Part shown: piece by piece, positions 54,172 to 62,668 of the stretch | Layout of the letters: each line of letters begins with the position of its first letter | How positions within the stretch are numbered: the stretch's first letter is position 1 | Source of the DNA: Lewinellaceae bacterium | GTDB taxonomy: Bacteria; Bacteroidota; Bacteroidia; Chitinophagales; Saprospiraceae | Assembly: GCA_016719605.1 (NCBI GenBank) | Contig: JADJYW010000008.1 | Coordinates: 248,001 to 312,000, forward strand | Length of the DNA stretch: 64,000 nt | Reading direction: 5' to 3' | The notes under the pieces: model-generated | Told to the model about the DNA's origin: nothing | The model's input: only the letters and a program-made list of their open reading frames with translations | Databases searched by the model: none | Translations under genes and position numbers: made by a program

Positions 54172-55119
54172 ATGGAACGCATCATTGGAACATATACCGG
54201 CGCAGAGCCGGGCGCACTGGTTATCGTGTTCGGCGCCGTGCACGGCAACGAACACGCCGGTGTACTCGCCCTGGAGGAAACATTCCGAATGCTGGAACAA
54301 GAGCCGACGGCTAATCCCGGGTTTGTTTTTCGGGGCCGATTGATCGGCATGATCGGGAACCGCCAGGCCTACAGCACCCGGCAGCGCTTCCTCGACCGCG
54401 ACCTCAACCGGTTGTGGACGCCAGTCAACCTGCGCCGCATTCTGCAAACCGATCCGACCGAACGTATCGCAGAAGACCAGGAACTGGCTGAATTATACGA
54501 GGCCATTCGCCACGAAATTCAGGAAGTGCAACCGGAAGCCCTGATCCTCCTCGATCTGCATACCACTTCAGCCGAGGGAGGTATTTTTTGCATCCCTTCC
54601 GACGACCGCGCCAGCCTGCGCCTCGCCAAGGAATTGCACGCACCGGTTATTCTCGGTATGCTGGACGGGCTGGAGGGCACCCTGTTGCACTTTGCCGCAG
54701 GCAATCACTTTGAAATTTGCGGCTACCCGCGCTACTCCGTTGGCGCAGCCTTCGAGTCGGGCCAACACGACGACCCGCTGTCGGTCAGCCGCGCTATTGC
54801 TGCCATTATCAATTGCCTGCGGGCTGCCGGCTGCATCCGGCAGGAGGATGTGGACAGCCGCCATGAGTTTATCCTGAAAACGTTTTCCGACCCATTGCCC
54901 AAGGTAACCCGCCTGCGCCACATACACCATATCCGCCCCGGCGATGCCTTCGATATGCGTCCCGGTTATGTCAACTTCCAGCCGATTCAGCAAGGCGAAC
55001 ACCTGGCCAACGATACGACCGGCCCTGTGTTGGCTCCCGAGGATGGCCTTATTCTCATGCCGCTCTACCAGCCACAAGGCTCCGACGGTTTCTTCGTGGT
55101 TCAGGAAATTCCGGTATGA
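54172..55119 (+). CDS. Succinylglutamate desuccinylase/aspartoacylase family protein
   Basis: A 315-residue M14-like zinc hydrolase. The metal site is FGAVHGNEHAGVLALEE (HxxE) with the third ligand in ILLDLHTTSAEGG. RQRFLDRDLNRLW is the usual substrate-binding arginine segment. The family removes acyl groups from N-acyl amino acids, but the substrate here is unknown. The ATG at 54172 follows a promoter box by 10 bases. It is followed by tpiA after 69 bases. Confidence 0.88.
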   Translation: MERIIGTYTGAEPGALVIVFGAVHGNEHAGVLALEETFRMLEQEPTANPGFVFRGRLIGMIGNRQAYSTRQRFLDRDLNRLWTPVNLRRILQTDPTERIAEDQELAELYEAIRHEIQEVQPEALILLDLHTTSAEGGIFCIPSDDRASLRLAKELHAPVILGMLDGLEGTLLHFAAGNHFEICGYPRYSVGAAFESGQHDDPLSVSRAIAAIINCLRAAGCIRQEDVDSRHEFILKTFSDPLPKVTRLRHIHHIRPGDAFDMRPGYVNFQPIQQGEHLANDTTGPVLAPEDGLILMPLYQPQGSDGFFVVQEIPV

Positions 55120-55188
55120 TGCCTTGACCCGGCACGTCCGGCATAACACATAGTTTTCATCCATTCATCCATCATTATTTCTGACAAG

Positions 55189-55947
55189 ATGCGTCAACAA
55201 ATTGTAGCCGGAAACTGGAAAATGAACAAGACTCTCGACGAGGGGCTTGAACTGGTCAAAGCCGTTATGGATCGTATAGAACAGCGTCCGCGCGGGCCGG
55301 TCGTGTTTGCCACGCCGCACCCGTACTTGCAGGCAGTGGCCAAAATGGTTAAAGTCCGCAAGGGGTTTCATTTAGCAGCCCAAAACTGTCACCACGAGGA
55401 AAAAGGCGCTTTTACCGGCGAAGTATCGGTGAATATGCTGGCATCTGTCGGCACGGAATATGTCGTCATCGGGCACTCCGAGCGGCGGCAGTATTTTAAG
55501 GAGACCAACGAGCAGCTGGCGCGCAAGATCAATCTCGTTCTGGCCAAGGGGCTGCTGCCTATCTTTTGCTGCGGCGAACCATTGGCCGTGCGCGAACGCG
55601 GCACGCATGTTGGTTATGTGGCCAAACAACTGAAAGCCAGTTTGTTTCACCTCCATGAAGCCGATTTTCGCAAAATTGTCATTGCCTACGAACCCATCTG
55701 GGCCATCGGTACCGGCAAAACAGCCAGCACCGAACAAGCCCAGGAAATGCACGCCGCCATACGCGTACTCTTGTCAAAAAAATACGGCAAGGCCGTTGCC
55801 GACGACATACCCATCCTGTACGGCGGCTCCTGCAATGCCCAAAACGCGCCCGAACTTTTCCGACAACCCGACGTGGACGGCGGCCTCATTGGCGGCGCCT
55901 CGCTTCAGGCGGAAGACTTTGTCGCTATTGTCAATGCGATGAAATAG
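55189..55947 (+). CDS. tpiA: Triosephosphate isomerase
   Basis: A 252-residue glycolytic enzyme. The substrate Lys in VAGNWKMNKT, catalytic His in VIGHSERRQYFKET, catalytic Glu in IAYEPIWAIGTGKTAS, and the phosphate-binding ILYGGSCNAQNAPEL and GGLIGGASLQAEDF are all intact. Confidence 0.98.
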   Translation: MRQQIVAGNWKMNKTLDEGLELVKAVMDRIEQRPRGPVVFATPHPYLQAVAKMVKVRKGFHLAAQNCHHEEKGAFTGEVSVNMLASVGTEYVVIGHSERRQYFKETNEQLARKINLVLAKGLLPIFCCGEPLAVRERGTHVGYVAKQLKASLFHLHEADFRKIVIAYEPIWAIGTGKTASTEQAQEMHAAIRVLLSKKYGKAVADDIPILYGGSCNAQNAPELFRQPDVDGGLIGGASLQAEDFVAIVNAMK

Positions 55948-56012
55948 CGCGGCTGCCGGACCATTTTCAAGTGCTTTTTTTCCGCTGACCAACCATCAAA
56001 TTCACCAACCGC

Positions 56013-56670
56013 ATGGCACACATACTCGACTCTGTGAAGGAGTATTTCGATCCTGAATTTATTGCCGAAGCGGCACAAACGCTGCGGGAAGGCGGGCCAC
56101 AAACGACGCGTGCACTGGACACCTGGAGCGCCGCCATACTGGCCGGCTTGCTGAATCATGTAGACAATCCGAAGGCTATGCAGCGCATCTACAACGGCCT
56201 CGAACATTTTCCGCCCAACGTGGCGGCCAACCCGGCAGCCCTGCTGCGCACCGGAAACCTGTCGCAAAATGATCCGAAGGACGTGGCCGGGCATCTGTTG
56301 GGCCAGTTGTTCGGTGCTAAAATAACCGCGCTCAACGCCGGCATTGCCGAGGTTTCGGGCGCCGCCCCGGCTACCGCATCCGAAACGCTCGGTATCGCCG
56401 GGCCGATGGTGCTCAGTGTGCTTGGCCAGCGCTTGCAGGCAGGCGAACTCACGCGTGCCGGGGCTGGCTAACCTGCTCCGCGCCGAACAGGAGCGTATCG
56501 CCGCCGTGCTTCCGCCCGAAATCGGGGAGATACTCGGCGCCCGGACCCTGGAGGCTCCCGAGGCCGAACAGATCGAGCCGGCAGTGGGCAATCAGTGGAG
56601 CCTGGCCCTTTTGCTTCTGCTGGGGCTGGGTGTGGCTGTGCTGCTGTGGATGCGGCAATCCGGCGGGTAA
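56013..56670 (+). CDS. DUF937 protein with C-terminal membrane helix (one frameshift)
   Basis: The N-terminal 150 residues (MAHILDSVKEYFDPEFIAEA, TWSAAILAGLLNHV, GHLLGQLFGAKITALNAGIA) resemble the DUF937 family of unknown function. The frame stops at 56471, but LANLLRAEQERIAAVLPPEI in the next frame continues the domain and ends with a membrane helix (WSLALLLLLGLGVAVLLWM). The 658 bases become 219 codons if one G is removed from the run at 56460-56463. Confidence 0.75.
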
Positions 56671-56723
56671 CGCACGCTGACTTTAAATAACCAATTCGTC
56701 ATTCGTAAATCGTACATCGAAAC

Positions 56724-57914
56724 ATGTTTACCAACGTCAAACCCGCACTCGAACAGGAAATTGCCGGTATTCGCGAAGCCGGGCTATACAAAGAGGAGCG
56801 CATCATCACGTCGCCCCAAGGCCCGGTGATTGATACCACTGCACAGCCGCATGTCCTGAATTTTTGCGCCAATAATTACCTTGGACTCAGCAGCCATCCG
56901 GCAGTGGTGGAGGCCGCTATCGAGGCCATTCGTACGCACGGCTACGGGTTGTCGTCGGTGCGTTTCATCTGCGGCACTCAGGATATTCACAAGGAACTGG
57001 AGCACCGCATTGCCGACTTTCTTGGCATGGAGGACACCATTCTTTACGCCGCCGCTTTCGATGCCAACGGCGGCTTGTTCGAGCCGCTCCTCGGCGAAGA
57101 AGACGCCATCATCAGCGACGAACTGAACCACGCGTCCATCATTGACGGTATTCGCTTGTGCAAAGCCAACCGCTTCCGCTACAAACACAACGACATGAAC
57201 GCGCTGGAGGATTGCCTCAAGGAAGCCAACGCCGCCGGCGCCCGACGTAAACTCATTTTCACCGACGGCGCTTTTTCTATGGACGGCACCATCGCGCAGC
57301 TGGACAAAATTTGCGACCTCGCCGACCGCTACGAAGCGATGGTGGGCATAGATGAATGCCACGCCACCGGTTTTCTGGGCAAAACCGGGCGCGGCACCCA
57401 CGAGTACCGCCATGTGATGAATCGCGTTGACATCATCACCGGCACCTTAGGCAAGGCGCTCGGCGGTGCAAGCGGCGGGTTCACTTCGGCCAAAAAAGAA
57501 GTTGTGGAAATTCTGCGCCAACGTTCGCGCCCGTACCTGTTTTCCAACACCGTGGCGCCGTCCATCGTGGGTGGCAGCATCAAAGTACTGGAACTGCTCA
57601 GCGGCTCCACGGCCCTGCGCGACAAACTGGAGGGCAACACCAGGTGGTTCCGCGAGGCCATGACCGCCGCCGGGTTCGACATCGTGCCGGGCGAGCACCC
57701 CATCACCCCCGTCATGCTGTACGATGCGCCGCTGGCACAAACTTTTGCTCGCAAACTCCTGGACGAAGGAATCTACGTCGTCGGTTTTTTCTACCCGGTA
57801 GTACCCAAGGGCAAGGCGCGTATCCGGGTACAATTGTCCGCCGCCCACGAGCAGGAGCATTTAGAAAAATGTGTGGCGGCGTTTATAAAAGTGAAAGGCG
57901 AAATCGGGGTCTGA
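56724..57914 (+). CDS. kbl: Glycine C-acetyltransferase (2-amino-3-ketobutyrate CoA ligase)
   Basis: A 396-residue PLP enzyme of the alpha-oxoamine synthase family. FCANNYLGLSSHPAVVEAA, SVRFICGTQDIHKELEHRIA, GIDECHATGFLGKTGRGTHE and the PLP-lysine segment TGTLGKALGGASGGF are present. It cleaves 2-amino-3-oxobutyrate with CoA to glycine and acetyl-CoA in threonine breakdown. The partner threonine dehydrogenase is not in the window. Confidence 0.95.
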   Translation: MFTNVKPALEQEIAGIREAGLYKEERIITSPQGPVIDTTAQPHVLNFCANNYLGLSSHPAVVEAAIEAIRTHGYGLSSVRFICGTQDIHKELEHRIADFLGMEDTILYAAAFDANGGLFEPLLGEEDAIISDELNHASIIDGIRLCKANRFRYKHNDMNALEDCLKEANAAGARRKLIFTDGAFSMDGTIAQLDKICDLADRYEAMVGIDECHATGFLGKTGRGTHEYRHVMNRVDIITGTLGKALGGASGGFTSAKKEVVEILRQRSRPYLFSNTVAPSIVGGSIKVLELLSGSTALRDKLEGNTRWFREAMTAAGFDIVPGEHPITPVMLYDAPLAQTFARKLLDEGIYVVGFFYPVVPKGKARIRVQLSAAHEQEHLEKCVAAFIKVKGEIGV

Positions 57915-57970
57915 AAATGAGGGTGTCTCGTAAGTCCGCACCATAATTGCGAAGTTGACAGGCGAATCCA

Positions 57971-58059
57971 TTTTTTGACAGGATGAAAAGGATTTACAGG
58001 ATTTTTGGCGGCGGAGCCGCCTCATTTATCTTGTAAATCCTTTTCATCCTGTCAAAAAA
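57971..58059. repeat. Inverted repeat, GACAGGAT family, copy 2
   Basis: Arms 57971-57998 and 58032-58059 are perfect 28-base complements (TTTTTTGACAGGATGAAAAG start) around a GGCGGC-GGA-GCCGCC hairpin. The design matches the copy at 2452-2542. Confidence 0.85.
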
Positions 58060-58272
58060 TCTCAATTTCCGTCAAAACAGCACTTATGATACACCCTCAT
58101 TTTCAGATACATGGTTTTTCCCGGAAGGCACTTCGGGTTTCAATTTGAGCGCGGTTGGTCGGTGTTGGATGGTTGTTTACGGCGCTACGTTTGTTTCCAG
58201 GCAGCCTTTTGTGAAACAAGTGATATTTCCTTTACCCGGGAGACCTGTTTATTTCTTCACGTTTTTAACCAT

Positions 58273-58326
58273 GTAAGTTCGTTTGTTGCCGGAGGGCTGC
58301 AGCCCTCCGGCAACAAACGAACTTAC
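58273..58326. repeat. Perfect 54-base palindrome before response regulator
   Basis: GTAAGTTCGTTTGTTGCCGG leads into a centre GGGCTG/CAGCCC with no loop; both 27-base halves match exactly. It ends 11 bases before the ATG of the LytTR gene, so it could affect its translation, or be a REP-like element. Confidence 0.85.
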
Positions 58327-58337
58327 GATTTCCCACT

Positions 58338-59047
58338 ATGCGCTGCATCATTGTCGAGGACGAGCCGCTGGCCGCGGAAATACTGGCCGAGTACATCGGG
58401 ATGACACCCTTCCTGACGCTGACGCACATTTGTCCGGACGCGATCAAGGCGCTGGACGTGGTGCATGCCAATCCGGTGGACGTAATTTTTCTGGACATCA
58501 ACCTGCCCAAACTGAACGGGCTGGAGTTTATCAAAACTTTGCGGCGCCAGCCCAAGGTCATTGTGACGTCGGCGTACCACGAGTTCGCCGTGGAGGGTTT
58601 CGATCTGCAGGTGACGGACTATCTGCTCAAGCCTATTGAGTTTAGCCGGTTTACCAAGGCGGTAAATAAACTGTTGCTGCCGCAGCGGCCGCCGGATGCG
58701 CAACAGCAGCAGTACCGGCCAAGCCGCCGGGGGCCACCAGGCCGTTTTACTTTTTTATGGTGAGCAAGCGTTCGGTGAAAATCTACCTCGACGAAATTCT
58801 GTTCATCGAGAGCCTGAAGGATTCGGTGACGATCCATACGGCGGAAAAATCGCACCACACGCACTACCAGTTGGGCGAGTTGGAGGAGTTGTTGCCTAAG
58901 GACAATTTCCTGCGCATCCACCGGTCATTTTTGGTAGCGGTGGACAAGATTGAGTCGTTTTCGGCTGCCGAGGTGGAACTGGCCGGCCGGACACTGCCGA
59001 TCGGGCGCAGCCACAAGGAATATGTGATGGAGCGGTTGGGGCGGTGA
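58338..59047 (+). CDS. LytTR-family response regulator (one frameshift)
   Basis: The receiver domain (MRCIIVEDEPLAAEILAEYI, acidic pocket ED; phospho-Asp in VIFLDINLPKLNGLE; Lys in YLLKPIEFSRF) is followed by a LytTR DNA-binding domain (RSVKIYLDEILFIESLKDSV, LPKDNFLRIHRSFLVAVDKI, LPIGRSHKEYVMERL) in another frame. The 710 bases become 237 codons with one base added at about 58683-58716. The linker then reads AKPPGATRPFYFFMV, the family form. No sensor kinase gene is adjacent. Confidence 0.85.
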
Positions 59048-59048
59048 G

Positions 59049-59104
59049 GAGCAAGTGGGCAAATAGGCGAAGGGCACCCCAGTTTACATTTTGCCCACTT
59101 GCTC
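59049..59104. terminator. Convergent terminator hairpin
   Basis: GAGCAAGTGGGCAAA (59049-59063) pairs with 59090-59104 between the convergent LytTR and TIR genes. Confidence 0.65.
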
Positions 59105-59122
59105 TTTGTGTATTGTTTATTT

Positions 59123-59944
59123 TTATTCCTGGATACGCTTTAAAACCTTCTGCATGCCGGGTTGGAAGGTATCTTCCGAAATATCCACCATGAGGACGCT
59201 TTTCAGACGCTGAAGAATACTGTCAAGGTTTTTAAGAAGGTCATAAAACCGGTTGCAGTCGTCTTCCAGATTGCGAGCACTGCTGCCCAGGCTTTTTATC
59301 TCAGCAATATCGGCTTCGGTGGTTGTAATTTTTTCTTTGAGGGCTTTGAGGGCAACAATCTGGAATTTGGAATCGAAAACGACATTGTCTAATTTCACGG
59401 GGATGAATTTTTTATCCGCCAACCAAACTGCGTACATAGAAGCCACGCTTTCCTGCCCTACCCAGCCGGAGTTGAGGCTTTTGGCCGAAACGATGGAGAC
59501 CACGGAATCGCATCTCTTGATGCTTTCTTGTATAAACTCCATGATGGACATACCTGCGGGCATATCTTCCTCATCAATAATGACGTCCACGTCGTTTTTT
59601 GCCAAAAACTCTTTCACCTGACGGGCTACCGCTGCATCGCCGTGGTTGTAGGAAATGAATGCTTTTTTACCGCCGGCAGGTGGTGGTGCAGGGGGCGCAA
59701 CGGGGGCAGGAGATGCTCCTGTTGTTTTTTTATGACCGGATTCCGCCAGTTCCAGCGCGGCATAGTTAATCTGCGCTTGTACGCGGCCCCACTCGCTAAA
59801 TTCGATCAGCCCCATGTTGTACTGTTTTTTGCCGGCATTGTAGCGGGCTTGCAGGAGCAGGGCATCGCTGCTTTGCTGGGCCAGGAGTACGAGCGCCTCT
59901 TCGGTGCGGCCCTCGGAAATCAATTGCTGGATTTGTTCTTTCAT
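59123..59944 (-). CDS. EAD-TIR protein (predicted NAD-targeting effector)
   Basis: A 273-residue protein. Residues 1-70 form a helical effector-associated domain (EQIQQLISEGRTEEALVLLA, LLLQARYNAGKKQYNMGLIE, INYAALELAE) of the EAD11-like type. A Pro/Ala linker (76-92) leads to a TIR domain at 93-215 with KKAFISYNHGD, the DEEDMPAG loop and a likely catalytic Glu165 in SGWVGQESVASMY. TIR domains of this kind often cleave NAD or make signalling nucleotides. The C-terminus is helical. The start MKEQIQQ (59944) follows a promoter box and a leader hairpin. It is the third gene of the SIR2/STAND/TIR locus. Confidence 0.85.
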   Translation of the reverse strand: MKEQIQQLISEGRTEEALVLLAQQSSDALLLQARYNAGKKQYNMGLIEFSEWGRVQAQINYAALELAESGHKKTTGASPAPVAPPAPPPAGGKKAFISYNHGDAAVARQVKEFLAKNDVDVIIDEEDMPAGMSIMEFIQESIKRCDSVVSIVSAKSLNSGWVGQESVASMYAVWLADKKFIPVKLDNVVFDSKFQIVALKALKEKITTTEADIAEIKSLGSSARNLEDDCNRFYDLLKNLDSILQRLKSVLMVDISEDTFQPGMQKVLKRIQE

Positions 59945-60008
59945 TGGAAAGCGAGTGGTTGAACGATTGTTAGTAGTAGAATGCACTGCCAGGCTTTTTT
60001 CGGGCGAT

Positions 60009-60040
60009 AGACTTTCCAGGTTTTCAAACCTGGAAAGTCT
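60009..60040. repeat. Hairpin, AGACTTTCC family, copy 3 (TIR gene leader)
   Basis: AGACTTTCCAGGTTT pairs with AAACCTGGAAAGTCT. It lies between the TACCTTTG box and the start codon of the EAD-TIR gene, so it would be in the 5' leader of that transcript, and also 3' of the STAND gene. Confidence 0.75.
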
Positions 60041-60052
60041 GCACACGAAGGC

Positions 60053-60060
60053 CAAAGGTA
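60053..60060 (-). promoter_or_regulatory. Promoter -7 box (TACCTTTG) for EAD-TIR gene
   Basis: Exact TAnnTTTG match on the minus strand, downstream of the STAND stop codon and 108 bases before the TIR start. Confidence 0.45.
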
Positions 60061-60102
60061 GCAATTGCCGGTTTTTTTCAACCTTCAATCAAAAATACCG
60101 GA

Positions 60103-62667
60103 TCAGGCGGGTTTTCGGGCCAGTCGGAACCCGATCACGTTGATGCCTTTGGTGGGGTCATATCGAAACCGGTAGTTGGAACTGAACAGGATTTCTTTAG
60201 ACAGGAACCACGAGCCGCCGCGTAAAATACGCTCCCTGCCGGTGGCCGGCCCCGGGTAATCCGGTTCCGGCCGATCCAGTCCCGCGCCGTACCAGTCCCA
60301 GCACCATTCCCACACGTTTCCGCTCATGTCATAAAAACCCAGTTGGTTGGCCTGTCGGGTAGCCACGGCATTCGAGCGTTTCACGCCGTGCACCAGGCCG
60401 GAGTTGTTGCCCCACCAGGCTACCGAATCGAGGTTGTTGCCACCGCTGTATTCATATTTGCTCTGAAGCGGGCCGTCTTTGGCAGCGTATTCCCACTCCG
60501 TTTCGGTGGGCAAACGGTAGCCGGACGCGTCGCGGTTTACCTGAATCACGGTGTCGGAGGGTGTCATGTCCATGGTATAAACCGGCTGAAGTCCTTGTTT
60601 GCGGCTCAGCCAGTTGGCGTACGCAAGGGCATCGAACCAGGTGACATACACGGCGGGATTGTCGCCGGAAAGTCCCCAAACGGGCATCTGACGCTCTACT
60701 CCGTTGGCCACGTCAAACACTTCCATTTGCCAGTAGGTGACCTCCGTTTTGCCGAGGCTGAACGCCGATACCGTTGTGCCGGACCTGTTATTGAAAACAA
60801 ATTCGCCGCCTTCTACCGCCAGCATATCCGGGAAATACCGCAGCCGGAGCGTGGCGTACCACTCGGGATTTTGAGCCTGAATAAACGCCCGGATGGAGTC
60901 GGCGGAAGTCGGGATGGGGTGGTTGGCGAGGAAACCGGCGGTATCCAAAATACCGAGGGCGTCAGTCTGTTTGTCTGCTTCGTTGTAAAAGAAGGCGACT
61001 TCGAGTACCGCTTGTTTAAATTCTTCGGTGCGGTGCCCCAGTTCAGCCGCCTTTTTCAGTCGGGCGGCGGCCTTTGCATACTCCAGTTTGTACATAAAAC
61101 TGTTGGCTTCGCGGGTAAAGGCGTCCACCACCTGAATGGCTGTTTTTTCTAATTTTTTGTAAGCTTTTTCGGCCTCCGCCTGTTTGGCCTGAGCGCTCAT
61201 GTACCAGTTGATGGCGTAGGCGGCGGCGGCTAAAGCCAGCACCATTAGGATGATGCCGGACACAATCAGCGAAACAGCGCGGCGGCGGCGTTTGGCCACC
61301 AAATCGCGCTCGCGGGCATCTATGCGTTGTTTTTTTGCCCGAAGCACCGGGGCCAGCAGGGTATCGTGGCTGAGTTCGTAGTTGTGGCCGCCGGTTGTGT
61401 TGCGTTCGCGCCGCAGCAGAAACGTGTTTTCCAGTTCTTTAAACAGCGCTTTGGACGCGCCGGCATGAGCAAACTGGTCTATCAGCGCCTCCGAATCCAT
61501 ACTCAGGCGGCGACCTTCCCCGGTTGCCGGATCGAGGCGCACCAGCCCGTCTTCGATCACCAACCGCGCTGCCGCGCGCAAATTATCGGGAAGCAGCGAC
61601 AGCCGGCGTTCGTAGTAGGCGCCATAGACATCCGAAAAATCCGGCAGGTCGGCAGCCATGACATCGGGCAGGCCGTTGCCGTCGCGATCTGCAATTTTTC
61701 CGTCCACGACCATCCCCTCAATCGTGTCGCACAGAATCTGCAACTGGAACGCCTCCACGCCGGTTTGTCCTTGTGCGGAAGAGACCGAGAGATCGTTCAG
61801 GATTTTGTCCAGCGCATCGTCGCCGTACTCAAACGGCGGCGAATAAAACTGCAATTCGGACGCTGTGCCTTTTACCCCGAGGTAGGGTATTCTGGCCGGA
61901 ATGACGATCCCGTCCCGGGCTTGTTCCCGGGTTAGTGCCTTCAGTTCGTAGCGTTTGTGCAGAATAGCGGGCAGGTGGTCGCGCAAGCGGTCCAGTTCGC
62001 TGAGCCGGTCGGACCGGATAGCGAACAGGCTGCGCAAGTGGAGCGCGGAAACGAGCATGCGGCGCTGTTCCAGCGGCAGCGACCGAGCGGCCTCGCGTGC
62101 TTCCCGGGGCACATCCCCGTACAGCACGTCGGCCAGTTGCGACCGAAAATCCAGCTGCTGGTCCGGCGGATACGAAAAGAATTCTTCAAACTGGTCGAAT
62201 ACGATCAGGAAACCCGGATGTTCGGTATGGTCGTCTTCGGCGGTATCGTCTTGTGTGGCGGGGTTCATTTGCTGGCGCCGTTTGAGCGTCAACCAGAGCG
62301 ATTCGGGCAGTTGGAGTTGGTCTGTAAATGCCATCAGAGGCGATGCCGGTACCGATTCGGTGATCCGGCGGCGCAGCAGTTCGATGGGCGAGAGGCTGTT
62401 GTCGGGGATGTATTCGCCAAAGCGGACGACGACCGGGGTAAAGGCCGGGGTGTTGTGGCGGTCTTTGTCGGGGGCAGCCAGCAGGGGCAGCACGCCGGCA
62501 TTTATCAGGGAGCTTTTTCCGTAGCCGGACCGGCCGAAAAGCACGACGAGTTTTTCCAGGCGGATCAAATCGGACAGGTCACGAATGTCGCTTTCCCGGC
62601 CGAAATAAAGTGCTTGATCAGAAAATTCAAATGGCCTGACGCCGGGATACCGTTTGATCGTGTTCAT
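60103..62667 (-). CDS. STAND NTPase (nSTAND1-like) with membrane helix and FGE-like sensor domain
   Basis: An 854-residue protein. Residues 6-25 (RYPGVRPFEFSDQALYFGRE) are the nSTAND1 entry motif. Walker A GRSGYGKS is at 45-52 and Walker B LIVFDQFEEF at 154-163. DRDGNGLPD (327-335) looks like a calcium-binding loop. A basic KRRRR precedes one membrane helix at 464-488. Residues 500-600 are helical. Residues 610-852 match a formylglycine-generating-enzyme/C-type-lectin-like domain (MLAVEGGEFVFN, YRLPTETEWEYAAKDG, GFYDMSGNVWEWCWDWYG, RILRGGSW, GFRLARK). By the positive-inside rule the FGE domain faces the periplasm. It begins one base after the SIR2 stop codon, so the two are tightly coupled. 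Confidence 0.88.
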   Translation of the reverse strand: MNTIKRYPGVRPFEFSDQALYFGRESDIRDLSDLIRLEKLVVLFGRSGYGKSSLINAGVLPLLAAPDKDRHNTPAFTPVVVRFGEYIPDNSLSPIELLRRRITESVPASPLMAFTDQLQLPESLWLTLKRRQQMNPATQDDTAEDDHTEHPGFLIVFDQFEEFFSYPPDQQLDFRSQLADVLYGDVPREAREAARSLPLEQRRMLVSALHLRSLFAIRSDRLSELDRLRDHLPAILHKRYELKALTREQARDGIVIPARIPYLGVKGTASELQFYSPPFEYGDDALDKILNDLSVSSAQGQTGVEAFQLQILCDTIEGMVVDGKIADRDGNGLPDVMAADLPDFSDVYGAYYERRLSLLPDNLRAAARLVIEDGLVRLDPATGEGRRLSMDSEALIDQFAHAGASKALFKELENTFLLRRERNTTGGHNYELSHDTLLAPVLRAKKQRIDARERDLVAKRRRRAVSLIVSGIILMVLALAAAAYAINWYMSAQAKQAEAEKAYKKLEKTAIQVVDAFTREANSFMYKLEYAKAAARLKKAAELGHRTEEFKQAVLEVAFFYNEADKQTDALGILDTAGFLANHPIPTSADSIRAFIQAQNPEWYATLRLRYFPDMLAVEGGEFVFNNRSGTTVSAFSLGKTEVTYWQMEVFDVANGVERQMPVWGLSGDNPAVYVTWFDALAYANWLSRKQGLQPVYTMDMTPSDTVIQVNRDASGYRLPTETEWEYAAKDGPLQSKYEYSGGNNLDSVAWWGNNSGLVHGVKRSNAVATRQANQLGFYDMSGNVWEWCWDWYGAGLDRPEPDYPGPATGRERILRGGSWFLSKEILFSSNYRFRYDPTKGINVIGFRLARKPA

Positions 62668-62668
62668 G

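Larger units (their letters stand above)
57915..58337. other. Intergenic region with two large inverted repeats
   Basis: No gene is supported. It contains the hairpin at 57971-58059, about 210 bases of plain sequence, and the perfect palindrome at 58273-58326. Confidence 0.6.

Noticed and set aside
52614..54447. Long minus-strand open frames rich in Gly, Phe and Ala
   Set aside because: They are reverse readings of the tandem coding repeat; the plus strand has the DinB domain and AT-hook.
58111..58404. 97-codon plus-strand frame before the LytTR gene
   Set aside because: It runs through the perfect palindrome and into the regulator in a different frame, and has no protein-like features.
60103..62667. 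Sulfatase-activating enzyme (FGE) role for the STAND protein
   Set aside because: The FGE-like domain is joined to a STAND NTPase and lacks an evident catalytic cysteine pair; no sulfatase lies nearby.
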